A stretch of DNA of 64,000 bases. It comes from Lachnospiraceae bacterium. Lineage in GTDB: Bacteria; Bacillota; Clostridia; Lachnospirales; Lachnospiraceae. The notes under the pieces are model-generated. The model made no database searches. It saw only the letters and a program-made list of their open reading frames with translations, and was not told the origin of the DNA. Shown here one piece after another: positions 7,869-15,365 of this stretch (its first letter is position 1; each line of letters starts with the position of its first letter). A program made the translations under genes and the position numbers. The stretch lies in assembly GCA_022796475.1 (NCBI GenBank), contig JAAWIS010000005.1, forward strand, positions 17,625 to 81,624. The letters run 5' to 3'.

Positions 7869-8666
7869 ATGCTGGAAGCAAAGAATATTGTTAAAACATT
7901 TAATACTGGGACTGTAAATGAGAAAAAAGCCTTACGGGGCGTTAACCTGACTCTTAACAGCGGTGATTTTGTTACCATAATCGGCGGAAACGGCGCCGGA
8001 AAATCTACCTTTTTAAATGCAATTGCCGGAGTATGGCCGGTGGATGAGGGACAGATTATTATTGAAGGAAAAGATATTACAAAATTGCCGGAGCATAAAA
8101 GGGCGGCTTTTTTAGGAAGAGTATTTCAGGATCCTATGAATGGCACGGCTGCAACTATGGGAATCGAAGAAAACCTGGCATTAGCATTCAGGCGGGGGTT
8201 AAGGCGAACCTTAAAAGCAGGAATCACAAACAGCGAGCGGACGCTTTATAAAGATACGCTGAGCCGCTTAGGCCTTGGCTTACAGAGCCGTCTGACCAGC
8301 AAAGTCGGCCTTCTTTCCGGAGGACAGCGGCAGGCCCTTACTCTTTTGATGGCTACATTAAAGCAGCCCAAACTTTTGCTGTTAGATGAGCATACGGCAG
8401 CGCTGGATCCAAAGACTGCCAAAAAAGTTTTGGATCTGACAGAGGAAATTGTAAATAATCAGCATCTCACAGCCCTTATGGTAACCCATAACATGAAAGA
8501 CGCCATTCAGATCGGAAACCGCCTGATTATGATGCACGAGGGCCAGATTATCTATGATGTGGCAGGAGAAGAGAAAAAGTCATTACAGGTAGAAGATTTG
8601 CTTAAAAAATTTGAAGAGGCAAGCGGTGAGAAGTTTGCAAATGACCGCATGATGCTTGCAAAATAG
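7869..8666 (+). CDS. ABC transporter ATP-binding protein (TrpZ-like, COG1101 type)
   Basis: A 265-residue cytoplasmic ATPase. It has Walker A 'GGNGAGKST' (about residue 39), a Q-loop 'VFQDP', the ABC signature 'LLSGGQRQALTL' (about 155), Walker B 'LLLLDEHTAALDP' (about 175) and the H-loop 'MVTHNM'. The Glu-His after Walker B ('DEHTAALD') is the form usual in this subfamily. It energises the upstream permease. GGAGG lies about 10 bases before ATG 7869. The operon ends at the terminator at 8754. Confidence 0.92.
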   Translation: MLEAKNIVKTFNTGTVNEKKALRGVNLTLNSGDFVTIIGGNGAGKSTFLNAIAGVWPVDEGQIIIEGKDITKLPEHKRAAFLGRVFQDPMNGTAATMGIEENLALAFRRGLRRTLKAGITNSERTLYKDTLSRLGLGLQSRLTSKVGLLSGGQRQALTLLMATLKQPKLLLLDEHTAALDPKTAKKVLDLTEEIVNNQHLTALMVTHNMKDAIQIGNRLIMMHEGQIIYDVAGEEKKSLQVEDLLKKFEEASGEKFANDRMMLAK

Positions 8667-8753
8667 AAAATGGTAATGGAATTTTAATAAATTTGTTATT
8701 TTCATATTTGTCTGGCTGTGGTAAAATAACCACGGATTTATTACAAGTATATA

Positions 8754-8784
8754 AGGCTGCCCCAAATTAGGCAGCCTTTGCTTT
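8754..8784 (+). terminator. Rho-independent terminator of the ABC operon
   Basis: AGGCTGCC (8754-8761) pairs with GGCAGCCT (8770-8777) across an 8-base loop, followed by a T-rich 'TTGCTTT'. It lies about 90 bases after the ATPase stop and just before the NlpC/P60 gene. A smaller hairpin (GTGGT...ACCAC, near 8717-8733) precedes it. Confidence 0.65.
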
Positions 8785-8814
8785 ATGAACCATTGGTTAA
8801 GGGGAGAGTTAAAT

Positions 8815-10440
8815 ATGCTGGATGAGAATAAAGATTATATGGTTCGGTTAAGCCGGGCCAGAAGAAAACGAAACCGCCAGTTTGATCCGCGTTTCTTGCT
8901 GCTGGCTGTCTGCGGGGCAGTTGTGATTGGAGTATTGGGAGCTGGAATTCATCTTGTGCGCTCCCGGTCGGAAGCCGTTTCCGGGCAGGAGGAGCAGAAG
9001 GAAGAAGAAACTGGAGGGGAACCAGTATCAGAAACAGAACCTCAGTCTTTGGAGGAGCCTGCCTTATCACCGGAGGAACTGGCAGCGAAAGAGGAAGCTG
9101 AGGCAGTTCAGGCAGTTTTGGATTCGTATACGAACCTTGGACTGATTCAAGTGGAAGGCTACCTGAATGTAAGGGAAACACCGGGATCCGATGGAAAGAT
9201 AATCGGTAAGCTTCAGCAGAACAGCGCTTGTGAAATTCTGGAGGAAAATGGAGAGTGGGATCGGATCTCTTCCGGCGGAATTGAGGGCTACATCCATAAC
9301 CAATTTGTAATGACAGGCGAAGAGGCAAAAGAAGCAGCCAGGGCTTATGTGGCCAGACGTGCAATTGTAAAAGCAGATAAACTAAATATACGGACTGAAC
9401 CTAACACGGAAACTTCAGAAGTGGTGGGACAGGCTTTGCAGAATGAGCGGTATGAGGTAATCGGCGAGTCGGAAGGATGGGTTCAGATTGAAGAGGGTTA
9501 CGTGTCTGCTGAGTTTGTGGAAGTAAGGTATGCCCTGAATGAGGCAAGAAAGCTGGATATGGTTGCAATGGCGATTAACCGGTATGATAACCTGGTTATT
9601 TCCAAGGTTGATAATTATTTAAATATCAGAAGCGCTCCGGAAGAGGACGGCTACAAAAATGTAATTGGAAAAATGCCAAGTAAGGCGGCCGGCGAAATTC
9701 TGGAAACGTTGGAAGGCTGGTATAAGATAAAATCCGGAAATATTACCGGATATATTTCAGCCGAATATACAGCCACAGGACAGGCGGCGAAAGATATTGC
9801 CATGGAAGAGGCTGAACTGATGGCGGTAGTGAATACAGATATGCTGAATGTGCGGACTGAACCTTCCACAGATTCCACTATTTGGACTCAGATTTCAAAA
9901 GAAGAGCGGTATCCGGTAGTGGAACAGTTAGACGGCTGGGTACAGATTGAGCTGGATACGGAAGACAGTGACAAGGCATATATATCAACCCGGGACAATA
10001 ATGTGGAAGTACGCTATGCACTTGCGGAGGCGATTAAGTTTTCACCAGTGGAAGAAGCAGCTCAGGCCTCCATGTCCAGACGTTCGCAAATTGTAAATTA
10101 TGCCCTTAAGTTTGTAGGAAATCCTTACGTTTGGGGAGGAACCAGCTTAACAAATGGTGCAGACTGTTCTGGCTTTACAATGCAGGTATTAAAGGAGTTT
10201 GGAGTCAGCCTGCCCCATTATTCCGGCTCCCAGGCGAAGATGGGAAAATCCATTTCTTCCAGTGAAATGCGGCCCGGAGATTTGATTTTCTATGCAAACA
10301 GCCGCGGAGTGGTAAATCATGTAGCTATGTATATTGGAAATGGTCAGATTGTCCATGCAGCCAGCAAACGAAGCGGAATCAAGATTTCTACATGGAATTA
10401 CCGCAGCCCAAAGACAATCCGGAATGTTCTGGGCGATTAG
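8815..10440 (+). CDS. SH3-domain NlpC/P60 cell-wall hydrolase
   Basis: A 541-residue membrane-anchored hydrolase. A single helix at about 25-46 ('FLLLAVCGAVVIGVLGAGIHLV') is followed by a Glu-rich spacer. Then come four bacterial SH3 modules arranged as two similar pairs: 'VEGYLNVRETPGS', 'ADKLNIRTEPNT', then 'VDNYLNIRSAPEE', 'TDMLNVRTEPST'. The C-terminal NlpC/P60 papain-like domain (about 425-541) has the catalytic Cys in 'GADCSGF', His in 'VNHVAMYIG' and the third polar residue in 'IVHAAS'. Such enzymes cut D-Glu-to-diamino-acid bonds in peptidoglycan stems. ATG 8815 is chosen because AAGGGGAGAG precedes it; the track start at 8785 has no site. Confidence 0.9.
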   Translation: MLDENKDYMVRLSRARRKRNRQFDPRFLLLAVCGAVVIGVLGAGIHLVRSRSEAVSGQEEQKEEETGGEPVSETEPQSLEEPALSPEELAAKEEAEAVQAVLDSYTNLGLIQVEGYLNVRETPGSDGKIIGKLQQNSACEILEENGEWDRISSGGIEGYIHNQFVMTGEEAKEAARAYVARRAIVKADKLNIRTEPNTETSEVVGQALQNERYEVIGESEGWVQIEEGYVSAEFVEVRYALNEARKLDMVAMAINRYDNLVISKVDNYLNIRSAPEEDGYKNVIGKMPSKAAGEILETLEGWYKIKSGNITGYISAEYTATGQAAKDIAMEEAELMAVVNTDMLNVRTEPSTDSTIWTQISKEERYPVVEQLDGWVQIELDTEDSDKAYISTRDNNVEVRYALAEAIKFSPVEEAAQASMSRRSQIVNYALKFVGNPYVWGGTSLTNGADCSGFTMQVLKEFGVSLPHYSGSQAKMGKSISSSEMRPGDLIFYANSRGVVNHVAMYIGNGQIVHAASKRSGIKISTWNYRSPKTIRNVLGD

Positions 10441-10443
10441 GGA

Positions 10444-10471
10444 TTGACAGAGCCGATTTATATGGTAAGAT
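10444..10471 (+). promoter_or_regulatory. Promoter-like sequence before citrate synthase
   Basis: TTGACA (10444-10449), 16 bases, TAAGAT (10466-10471), three bases after the NlpC stop. If used, transcription starts near 10478 and the hairpin at 10487-10512 would be at the very 5' end of the gltA-icd mRNA. Confidence 0.5.
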
Positions 10472-10486
10472 AGAAAGCAATACGGC

Positions 10487-10522
10487 AAGGGCGCCAGATT
10501 ACTGGCGCCCTTATTGTCTTTT
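10487..10522 (+). terminator. Terminator after the NlpC/P60 gene
   Basis: AAGGGCGCCAG and CTGGCGCCCTT form an 11-bp GC-rich stem with a 4-base loop, followed by 'ATTGTCTTTT'. It probably ends the hydrolase transcript. It also lies downstream of a promoter-like sequence, so it may influence citrate synthase expression. Confidence 0.75.
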
Positions 10523-10568
10523 GGCGTATAGGAAATTCTTCTGGATTTCCAAAGGAAAGGAGCTTTGT

Positions 10569-11903
10569 ATGAATTATAATTATTTGGCACAATTTTATGG
10601 GAAATCATCAAATTATACGGATATTCCCAACCATCTGTATAAAGAATACAATGTTAAAAAAGGTCTTCGGAATGAGGATGGAACTGGTGTCCGTATGGGA
10701 TTAACCCGGGTTTCCGATGTAGTTGGCTATGAAGTAATTGATGGGGTTAAAGAGAATGCGGAAGGGGATCTGTACTACAGAGGATACAGCGTATATGATT
10801 TGATTAAAGGTAAAACGGGGTGTATTGGTTATGAAGAAGTTTGCTTTCTGCTGCTTTACGGCTATCTTCCCAGCAAAACGGATCTAAACCGTTTTATCGA
10901 TGTGGTAAGAAGCCTGTATGCTCTGCCAGATGAATTTTTGGAAATGAACTTATTGCGGCTTCCCGGGAAAAATTTGATGAATAAGCTTCAGCATGCTACG
11001 ATTACATTATATAATTACGATCAAGATAATCCGGACGATGCTGATGTATATAAGACCATGCTAAAGGGTGTAAATCTGCTGGCGAAGTTTCCGTCTATTG
11101 CCTGCTATGCTTATCAGAGCAAGATTCATCATTTTAATCGGGAAAGTTTGATTATCCATTATCCACGGGAAGATTACTCCATTGCGGAAAATATTTTATA
11201 CATGCTGAGGGAGGATAAAAAATTTACCAGGAAGGAAGCAGAGCTTTTAGATGCGCTTTTGGTGCTTCATGCAGATCACGGCGGCGGAAATAACTCTACC
11301 TTTACCAATGTAGTGATTTCTTCCACAGGGACAGATTTGTATTCCGCGATTTCCGGTTCTATCGGTTCCTTAAAAGGTCCCAGGCATGGCGGCGCGAATG
11401 TTAAGGTTTCTGAGATGATGGAAGAAGTGGTAAATGAAATCGGCTATTCTACAGATGAAGGCAGGATTAAAACATTAATCCGAAAAATCCTTTCTGGCGA
11501 TTTCTATGACCGTTCCGGTCTTGTATACGGGTTTGGTCATGCGGTTTATACGATTTCGGATCCGCGTGCAGAAATTTTAAGAAGCTGCTGTGAATCCGTA
11601 GCCAGGGAACAGTATAAGATGGAAGAATTTAATTTTTACTGCTTATTTGAAACTTGTGTAAAAGAAGTGATTCTGCAGGATAAAAATAAAGTAATTCCTA
11701 CAAATGTAGACTATTACAGCGGTTTTGCCTATGAAATGCTGCAGATGCCAAGGGATATGTATACCCCTTTGTTTGTAATCAGCCGAATCGTAGGGTGGGT
11801 GGCCCATAATCTGGAAAATAAGCTGTATGACGGAAAAATTATGCGTCCGGCAACTAAGTATGTAGGTGAAAATGTAACATATATTCCAATGAAGGAGAGA
11901 TAA
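10569..11903 (+). CDS. gltA: Citrate synthase
   Basis: A 444-residue citrate synthase. Family features are 'YYRGYSVYDLI' and 'FLLLYGYLPS' in the N-terminal half, the 'LLVLHADHGGGNNSTF' active-site segment, 'GSLKGPRHGGANVKV' (substrate-binding His), 'YGFGHAVYTISDPRAE' (second catalytic His) and 'NVDYYSGFAYEML' carrying the catalytic Asp. It condenses acetyl-CoA with oxaloacetate. ATG 10569 follows AAGGAGC; the track's longer start overlaps the previous gene. Four bases separate it from isocitrate dehydrogenase, so the pair probably supplies 2-oxoglutarate for glutamate synthesis; aconitase is not in the window. Confidence 0.92.
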   Translation: MNYNYLAQFYGKSSNYTDIPNHLYKEYNVKKGLRNEDGTGVRMGLTRVSDVVGYEVIDGVKENAEGDLYYRGYSVYDLIKGKTGCIGYEEVCFLLLYGYLPSKTDLNRFIDVVRSLYALPDEFLEMNLLRLPGKNLMNKLQHATITLYNYDQDNPDDADVYKTMLKGVNLLAKFPSIACYAYQSKIHHFNRESLIIHYPREDYSIAENILYMLREDKKFTRKEAELLDALLVLHADHGGGNNSTFTNVVISSTGTDLYSAISGSIGSLKGPRHGGANVKVSEMMEEVVNEIGYSTDEGRIKTLIRKILSGDFYDRSGLVYGFGHAVYTISDPRAEILRSCCESVAREQYKMEEFNFYCLFETCVKEVILQDKNKVIPTNVDYYSGFAYEMLQMPRDMYTPLFVISRIVGWVAHNLENKLYDGKIMRPATKYVGENVTYIPMKER

Positions 11904-11907
11904 TCAT

Positions 11908-12903
11908 ATGAAAACAATAACCGTATTTAAAGGCGATGGAATCGGACCTGAGATTACTGATGCAGTACTTAAAATTTTAGATGAAGCAAAAGCTCCCTTA
12001 GAATATGAGATTTTTCGGGTGGGCGCAGCGGAATATGAAGAAAATGGAGCGCTGATTCCGGATGCTGCATTTGCTTCTTTTGAGAAAAATAAATTGTTGT
12101 TAAAATCGCCCATAACAACTCCCATAGGCAAAGGCTTTCGTTCTTTAAATGTTACCCTTCGGGAAAAATATGATTTATATGCCAATATTCGTCCGGCGAA
12201 ATCCAACGCTGCTGTGGAAACGCCTTTCAGGGATGTAGATATTGTAACCTTCCGGGAGAATACGGAAGATCTCTACGTAGGAGTGGAAGAACAGATTGAT
12301 CCAGATACGGTTCACGCTACGAAAATCATTACCCGCAAAGCCAGCACCCGGATCATTACGGATGCATTTGAGTATGCTGTGGCCCAGGGAAGAAAAAAGG
12401 TAACTTGTGTTCACAAAGCCAATATTTTAAAACAATCTGATGGTTTGTTTTTAAGTATTTTTAAAGAGATTGCTCCAAAGTATCCGGATATTGAAGCAGA
12501 CGATAAGATTGTGGATAATGTTTGTATGCAGCTTGTAATGCGGCCTCAGCAGTTTGATATTATGGTGATGCCAAACCTTTATGGTGATATCGTATCAGAT
12601 TTAACCAGCGGCCTGATTGGAGGCTTAGGATTGCTGCCATCCAGCAATTTAGGAAAAGATTACGCAATGTTTGAAGCTGTTCATGGAAGCGCGCCTGATA
12701 TTGCAGGAAAGAATATTGCAAATCCCACAGCGCTTTTATGGTCCGCCTGCATGATGCTGGAGCATTTGGGAGAATTAGAAATCGCCGGAAACATCCGCAG
12801 GGCAGTCGATCAGGTGCTGGCAGAAGGAAGCTGCAAGACACCGGATCTTGGAGGAGAGGCAACCACTTCCCAATATTGCGATGCCATCATTGCCCGGCTG
12901 TAG
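11908..12903 (+). CDS. icd: NAD-dependent isocitrate dehydrogenase (IMDH/ICDH family)
   Basis: A 331-residue beta-decarboxylating dehydrogenase. 'FKGDGIGPEITDAV' opens the protein. 'LNVTLREKYDLYANIRP' carries the substrate-binding Arg and Ser-position region, and 'FRENTEDLYVGVEEQ' is the form seen in NAD-type isocitrate dehydrogenases rather than isopropylmalate dehydrogenases. 'MPNLYGDIVSDLTSGLIGGLG' carries the metal-binding Asp residues and 'EAVHGSAPDIAGKNIANPTA' the nucleotide-binding loop. Short length and absence of NADP-type loops favour NAD. It follows citrate synthase directly with an 'AAGGAGAGATAATCAT' site. Homoisocitrate or tartrate dehydrogenase are less likely alternatives. Confidence 0.85.
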   Translation: MKTITVFKGDGIGPEITDAVLKILDEAKAPLEYEIFRVGAAEYEENGALIPDAAFASFEKNKLLLKSPITTPIGKGFRSLNVTLREKYDLYANIRPAKSNAAVETPFRDVDIVTFRENTEDLYVGVEEQIDPDTVHATKIITRKASTRIITDAFEYAVAQGRKKVTCVHKANILKQSDGLFLSIFKEIAPKYPDIEADDKIVDNVCMQLVMRPQQFDIMVMPNLYGDIVSDLTSGLIGGLGLLPSSNLGKDYAMFEAVHGSAPDIAGKNIANPTALLWSACMMLEHLGELEIAGNIRRAVDQVLAEGSCKTPDLGGEATTSQYCDAIIARL

Positions 12904-13052
12904 GATGCTTTTTTCATGGTGGTTTTGTGAAAAGACAGAGAAGCCTTATTACAATTTCCCTGAAAGCGCCGATATCCTTACAGGGAAGGGTGTTTTAACC
13001 GGTTATAATCCAAACTACAGGAATTATAAGGCATCCATGAAAGGGGAAACTT

Positions 13053-14306
13053 ATGGAAGTAAGAATCGCATCAGAAAACCGTATGAATGAGGGCAGCCAG
13101 CCTGGAATAAAGATGTCAGAAAAAGCGGCTACTGGAAAAGGGAAGGCCCAGCGTTGTGATACATATGAAAGTTCTGTCAGGGACATGCCTTTTGGAAATA
13201 CGATGATGACTGGTTCAAAAGACGGGATCTGCTGGGATAAAACGATTCCGGATCCAGGCACGCTTAAGATATATGAGCCAGATCCAGATGCAGACGGGAT
13301 TGACTGGAAAGAATTGGAACATTGTTTTTCCAACGTAACCACAACGATGGAAAATGCAGACAGAATAGAGAGTACAGTGGAACGAGTTGCTTCCATGTAT
13401 CTTGCTGTGAAAGATCAGTTAGAACAAAAGTTTTCTCATCGGGAAGATAAGCTTGCTGAAAAAATGGAGCAGTTAAATTCCCTTTTCCAGCACTCAAAAA
13501 ATCAGATTATAAGTTCTTACAAAGGGACTGTGGGAAGTTTTTATGAACAGTTAGGGAATAAAGGCGCCAGTTCCCGGATGGGGGAAAGTTTGTCCGCAGC
13601 CATTGATGAAAAGGTGGCGGAAATAGAAGACCATGGAAGAAAACATGGACTTTTAAACAGCAAGAATCCAAAAGACTTTTCTTATCAGGTTACTGCTGCG
13701 TTTTTACAGGTAGGAATGCTGGCAAAACGGGAAAAACTGGAAGCGGCTGACGGGAAAACGGAAGTTTCTGAAAAACCGAAAAATGATAATTCAGAATACA
13801 GCCTAACGGATCTTCAGGCAGCAGGAATTATTGCAAAGGCTGCCTATAAGATGAATCCAAAGGAACTTTCTCTGATGAGCGATGGGGAGCTGGGGATCCA
13901 GATGGCTCTCCGCTATATGAAAACTGCCTGTGTACTGGAAGGATTAGGGGTGGGAGAAAAGATGTCAAATATGATTTTAAGTTCCTTTGAAACCTTTCTG
14001 GATCAGCATTCCGGCGGAGCATTAACCGATAAAAGCAGGGCATTTGGCTCTTATCATTATGCTGTCAGCCAGTACCAGTCCACAAAGGATATGGAAAAAG
14101 CAGTTACTGCAAGCGCGAAGAAATATTTGGGAAAAGAATTTTTTACAGATTTTTACGCCAGCAGCAATGGAGCAGGAACCACCAAATATACCCGCTATCG
14201 GTTTGAGCTTGACCAGTTTAGGAGCTACTTGCAGCAAGGATCCTTTTCAGAAGTGATTAAGTCCATTGCAGGGAACCGGACACCTTTTATGCTGGCATAC
14301 GCATAA
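13053..14306 (+). CDS. Hypothetical protein, 417 residues, mainly helical
   Basis: I do not recognise the family. There is no signal peptide or membrane helix. Residues 1-75 are polar and Gly/Pro-rich. From about 85 to 215 the composition is highly charged and heptad-like ('VKDQLEQKFSHREDKLAEKM'), consistent with a long coiled coil. From about 250 a more globular part begins: 'LTDLQAAGIIAKAAYKMNPK', 'LMSDGELGIQMALRYMKTAC'. ATG 13053 follows AAAGGGGA. It lies between icd and a ClpP-like protease gene, with 149- and 166-base gaps on either side, so it is probably its own transcription unit. Codon use resembles its neighbours, and no sign of transfer is seen. Confidence 0.7.
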   Translation: MEVRIASENRMNEGSQPGIKMSEKAATGKGKAQRCDTYESSVRDMPFGNTMMTGSKDGICWDKTIPDPGTLKIYEPDPDADGIDWKELEHCFSNVTTTMENADRIESTVERVASMYLAVKDQLEQKFSHREDKLAEKMEQLNSLFQHSKNQIISSYKGTVGSFYEQLGNKGASSRMGESLSAAIDEKVAEIEDHGRKHGLLNSKNPKDFSYQVTAAFLQVGMLAKREKLEAADGKTEVSEKPKNDNSEYSLTDLQAAGIIAKAAYKMNPKELSLMSDGELGIQMALRYMKTACVLEGLGVGEKMSNMILSSFETFLDQHSGGALTDKSRAFGSYHYAVSQYQSTKDMEKAVTASAKKYLGKEFFTDFYASSNGAGTTKYTRYRFELDQFRSYLQQGSFSEVIKSIAGNRTPFMLAYA

Positions 14307-14472
14307 TTCATACAAAAGTCCCGAAAAGAAAAGCCAGAAACGTGAATAAAGCTGAAAAAACCTTTTATACTATGGTTAGAGCATGCCGGCTGGCATCTTG
14401 CCTTTTGTGAACATGGGCGCGTATCTCCTTGTCCACCAAGGGTATTATGACTTGAGAAAGGGAAAATTCAGT

Positions 14473-15147
14473 ATGGGACAAGATGAACTGGGACAAAACG
14501 ATCAAAAAATAGAAGAGCTTGGACAAGTAACGCTGGAAGGCAGCAGCGCCCGGCATAAGATTCATCTTCTTTCGATTATCGGAGAAGTGGAAGGCCATGA
14601 AAATGCATCAGGAAACAGCAAGACCACGAAATACGATCATCTTTTGCCGAAGCTGGCAGAAATCGAAGATGATAAAAGTGTAGAAGGGCTGCTGGTTCTT
14701 TTGAATACATCAGGCGGTGATGTGGATGCCGGGCTTGCTATTGCGGAGATGATTGCATCCTTAAGCATCCCTTCAGTGTCTCTTGTGCTTGGAGGAAGCC
14801 ATTCCATCGGCGTGCCTCTGGCAGTGGCTTCGGACTATTCTTTTATTGTGCCCACAGGAACTATGATGATCCATCCGGTTCGGATGAGCGGCATGGTGAT
14901 CGGGACTTCACAAACGTATGAATACTTTGATATGATACAGGATCGAATTCTCAGTTTTGTGGAAAAGCACTCCAATATTGCTTACGATCAATTAAAACGC
15001 CTGATGCATAATACAGAGATGCTGACTAAGGATTTAGGCACAGTGTTAGTAGGAGAACAGGCAGTGAAAGAAGGATTGATTGATGAGGTAGGCGGAATTC
15101 GGGAAGCCTTAGATAAGCTTCACCAGATAATTGATGAGAATTCTTAA
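14473..15147 (+). CDS. tepA: ClpP-like serine protease, TepA type
   Basis: A 224-residue ClpP-fold protein. It has 'GLLVLLNTSGGDVDAGLAIAEMI' (the ClpP-like N-S-x-G-G region), the nucleophile Ser in 'LGGSHSIGVPLAVASD' and the catalytic His in 'TMMIHPVRMSG'. The C-terminal 'LVGEQAVKEGLIDEVGGIREA' is standard for SppA/ClpP relatives. In Bacillus subtilis tepA (ymfB) sits beside spoIIIE, the arrangement seen here with ftsK. ATG 14473 follows GAAAGGGAAAA; the track adds 30 residues upstream with no ribosome site. Biological role in this group is poorly defined, so the symbol rests on similarity and neighbourhood. Confidence 0.8.
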   Translation: MGQDELGQNDQKIEELGQVTLEGSSARHKIHLLSIIGEVEGHENASGNSKTTKYDHLLPKLAEIEDDKSVEGLLVLLNTSGGDVDAGLAIAEMIASLSIPSVSLVLGGSHSIGVPLAVASDYSFIVPTGTMMIHPVRMSGMVIGTSQTYEYFDMIQDRILSFVEKHSNIAYDQLKRLMHNTEMLTKDLGTVLVGEQAVKEGLIDEVGGIREALDKLHQIIDENS

Positions 15148-15198
15148 ACGTATTGTTTTGTGATGTTTTTATGACAAGAGAAAGAAAACAGAAGAACG

Positions 15199-15234
15199 AA
15201 AAAGGCAGACGCATTAATAAGCGGCTGCCTTTTT
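15199..15234 (+). terminator. Terminator after tepA
   Basis: AAAAAGGCAG (15199-15208) pairs with CTGCCTTTTT (15225-15234) around a partly paired centre (ACGC/GCGG). The built-in T5 makes it a standard intrinsic terminator; the A-run also allows function in the other direction. Confidence 0.75.
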
Positions 15235-15285
15235 GAATCACAGTAACACAGAAATTGCAAAGTCTTTTGGCTGAAAAGAACTTTG

Positions 15286-15314
15286 TTGCAATTTTACTAA
15301 AATTTTTGTATACT
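15286..15314 (+). promoter_or_regulatory. ftsK promoter
   Basis: TTGCAA (15286-15291), 17 bases, TATACT (15309-15314), about 50 bases before the GTG start. The -35 is the right arm of an imperfect inverted repeat (ATTGCAAAGTCTTTT ... AAAAGAACTTTGTTGCAAT, 15254-15292) that could be a protein-binding site. Confidence 0.65.
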
Positions 15315-15365
15315 CTTGATAATGGGCAATTTTCGGATTGCTACAAGATACAGGAGGCTTGATTC

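Noticed and set aside
12848-13090. 80-codon ORF running from the end of icd towards the 417-residue gene
   Set aside because: Most of it is an out-of-frame shadow of icd; the rest has no ribosome site or recognisable sequence and overlaps the next start.
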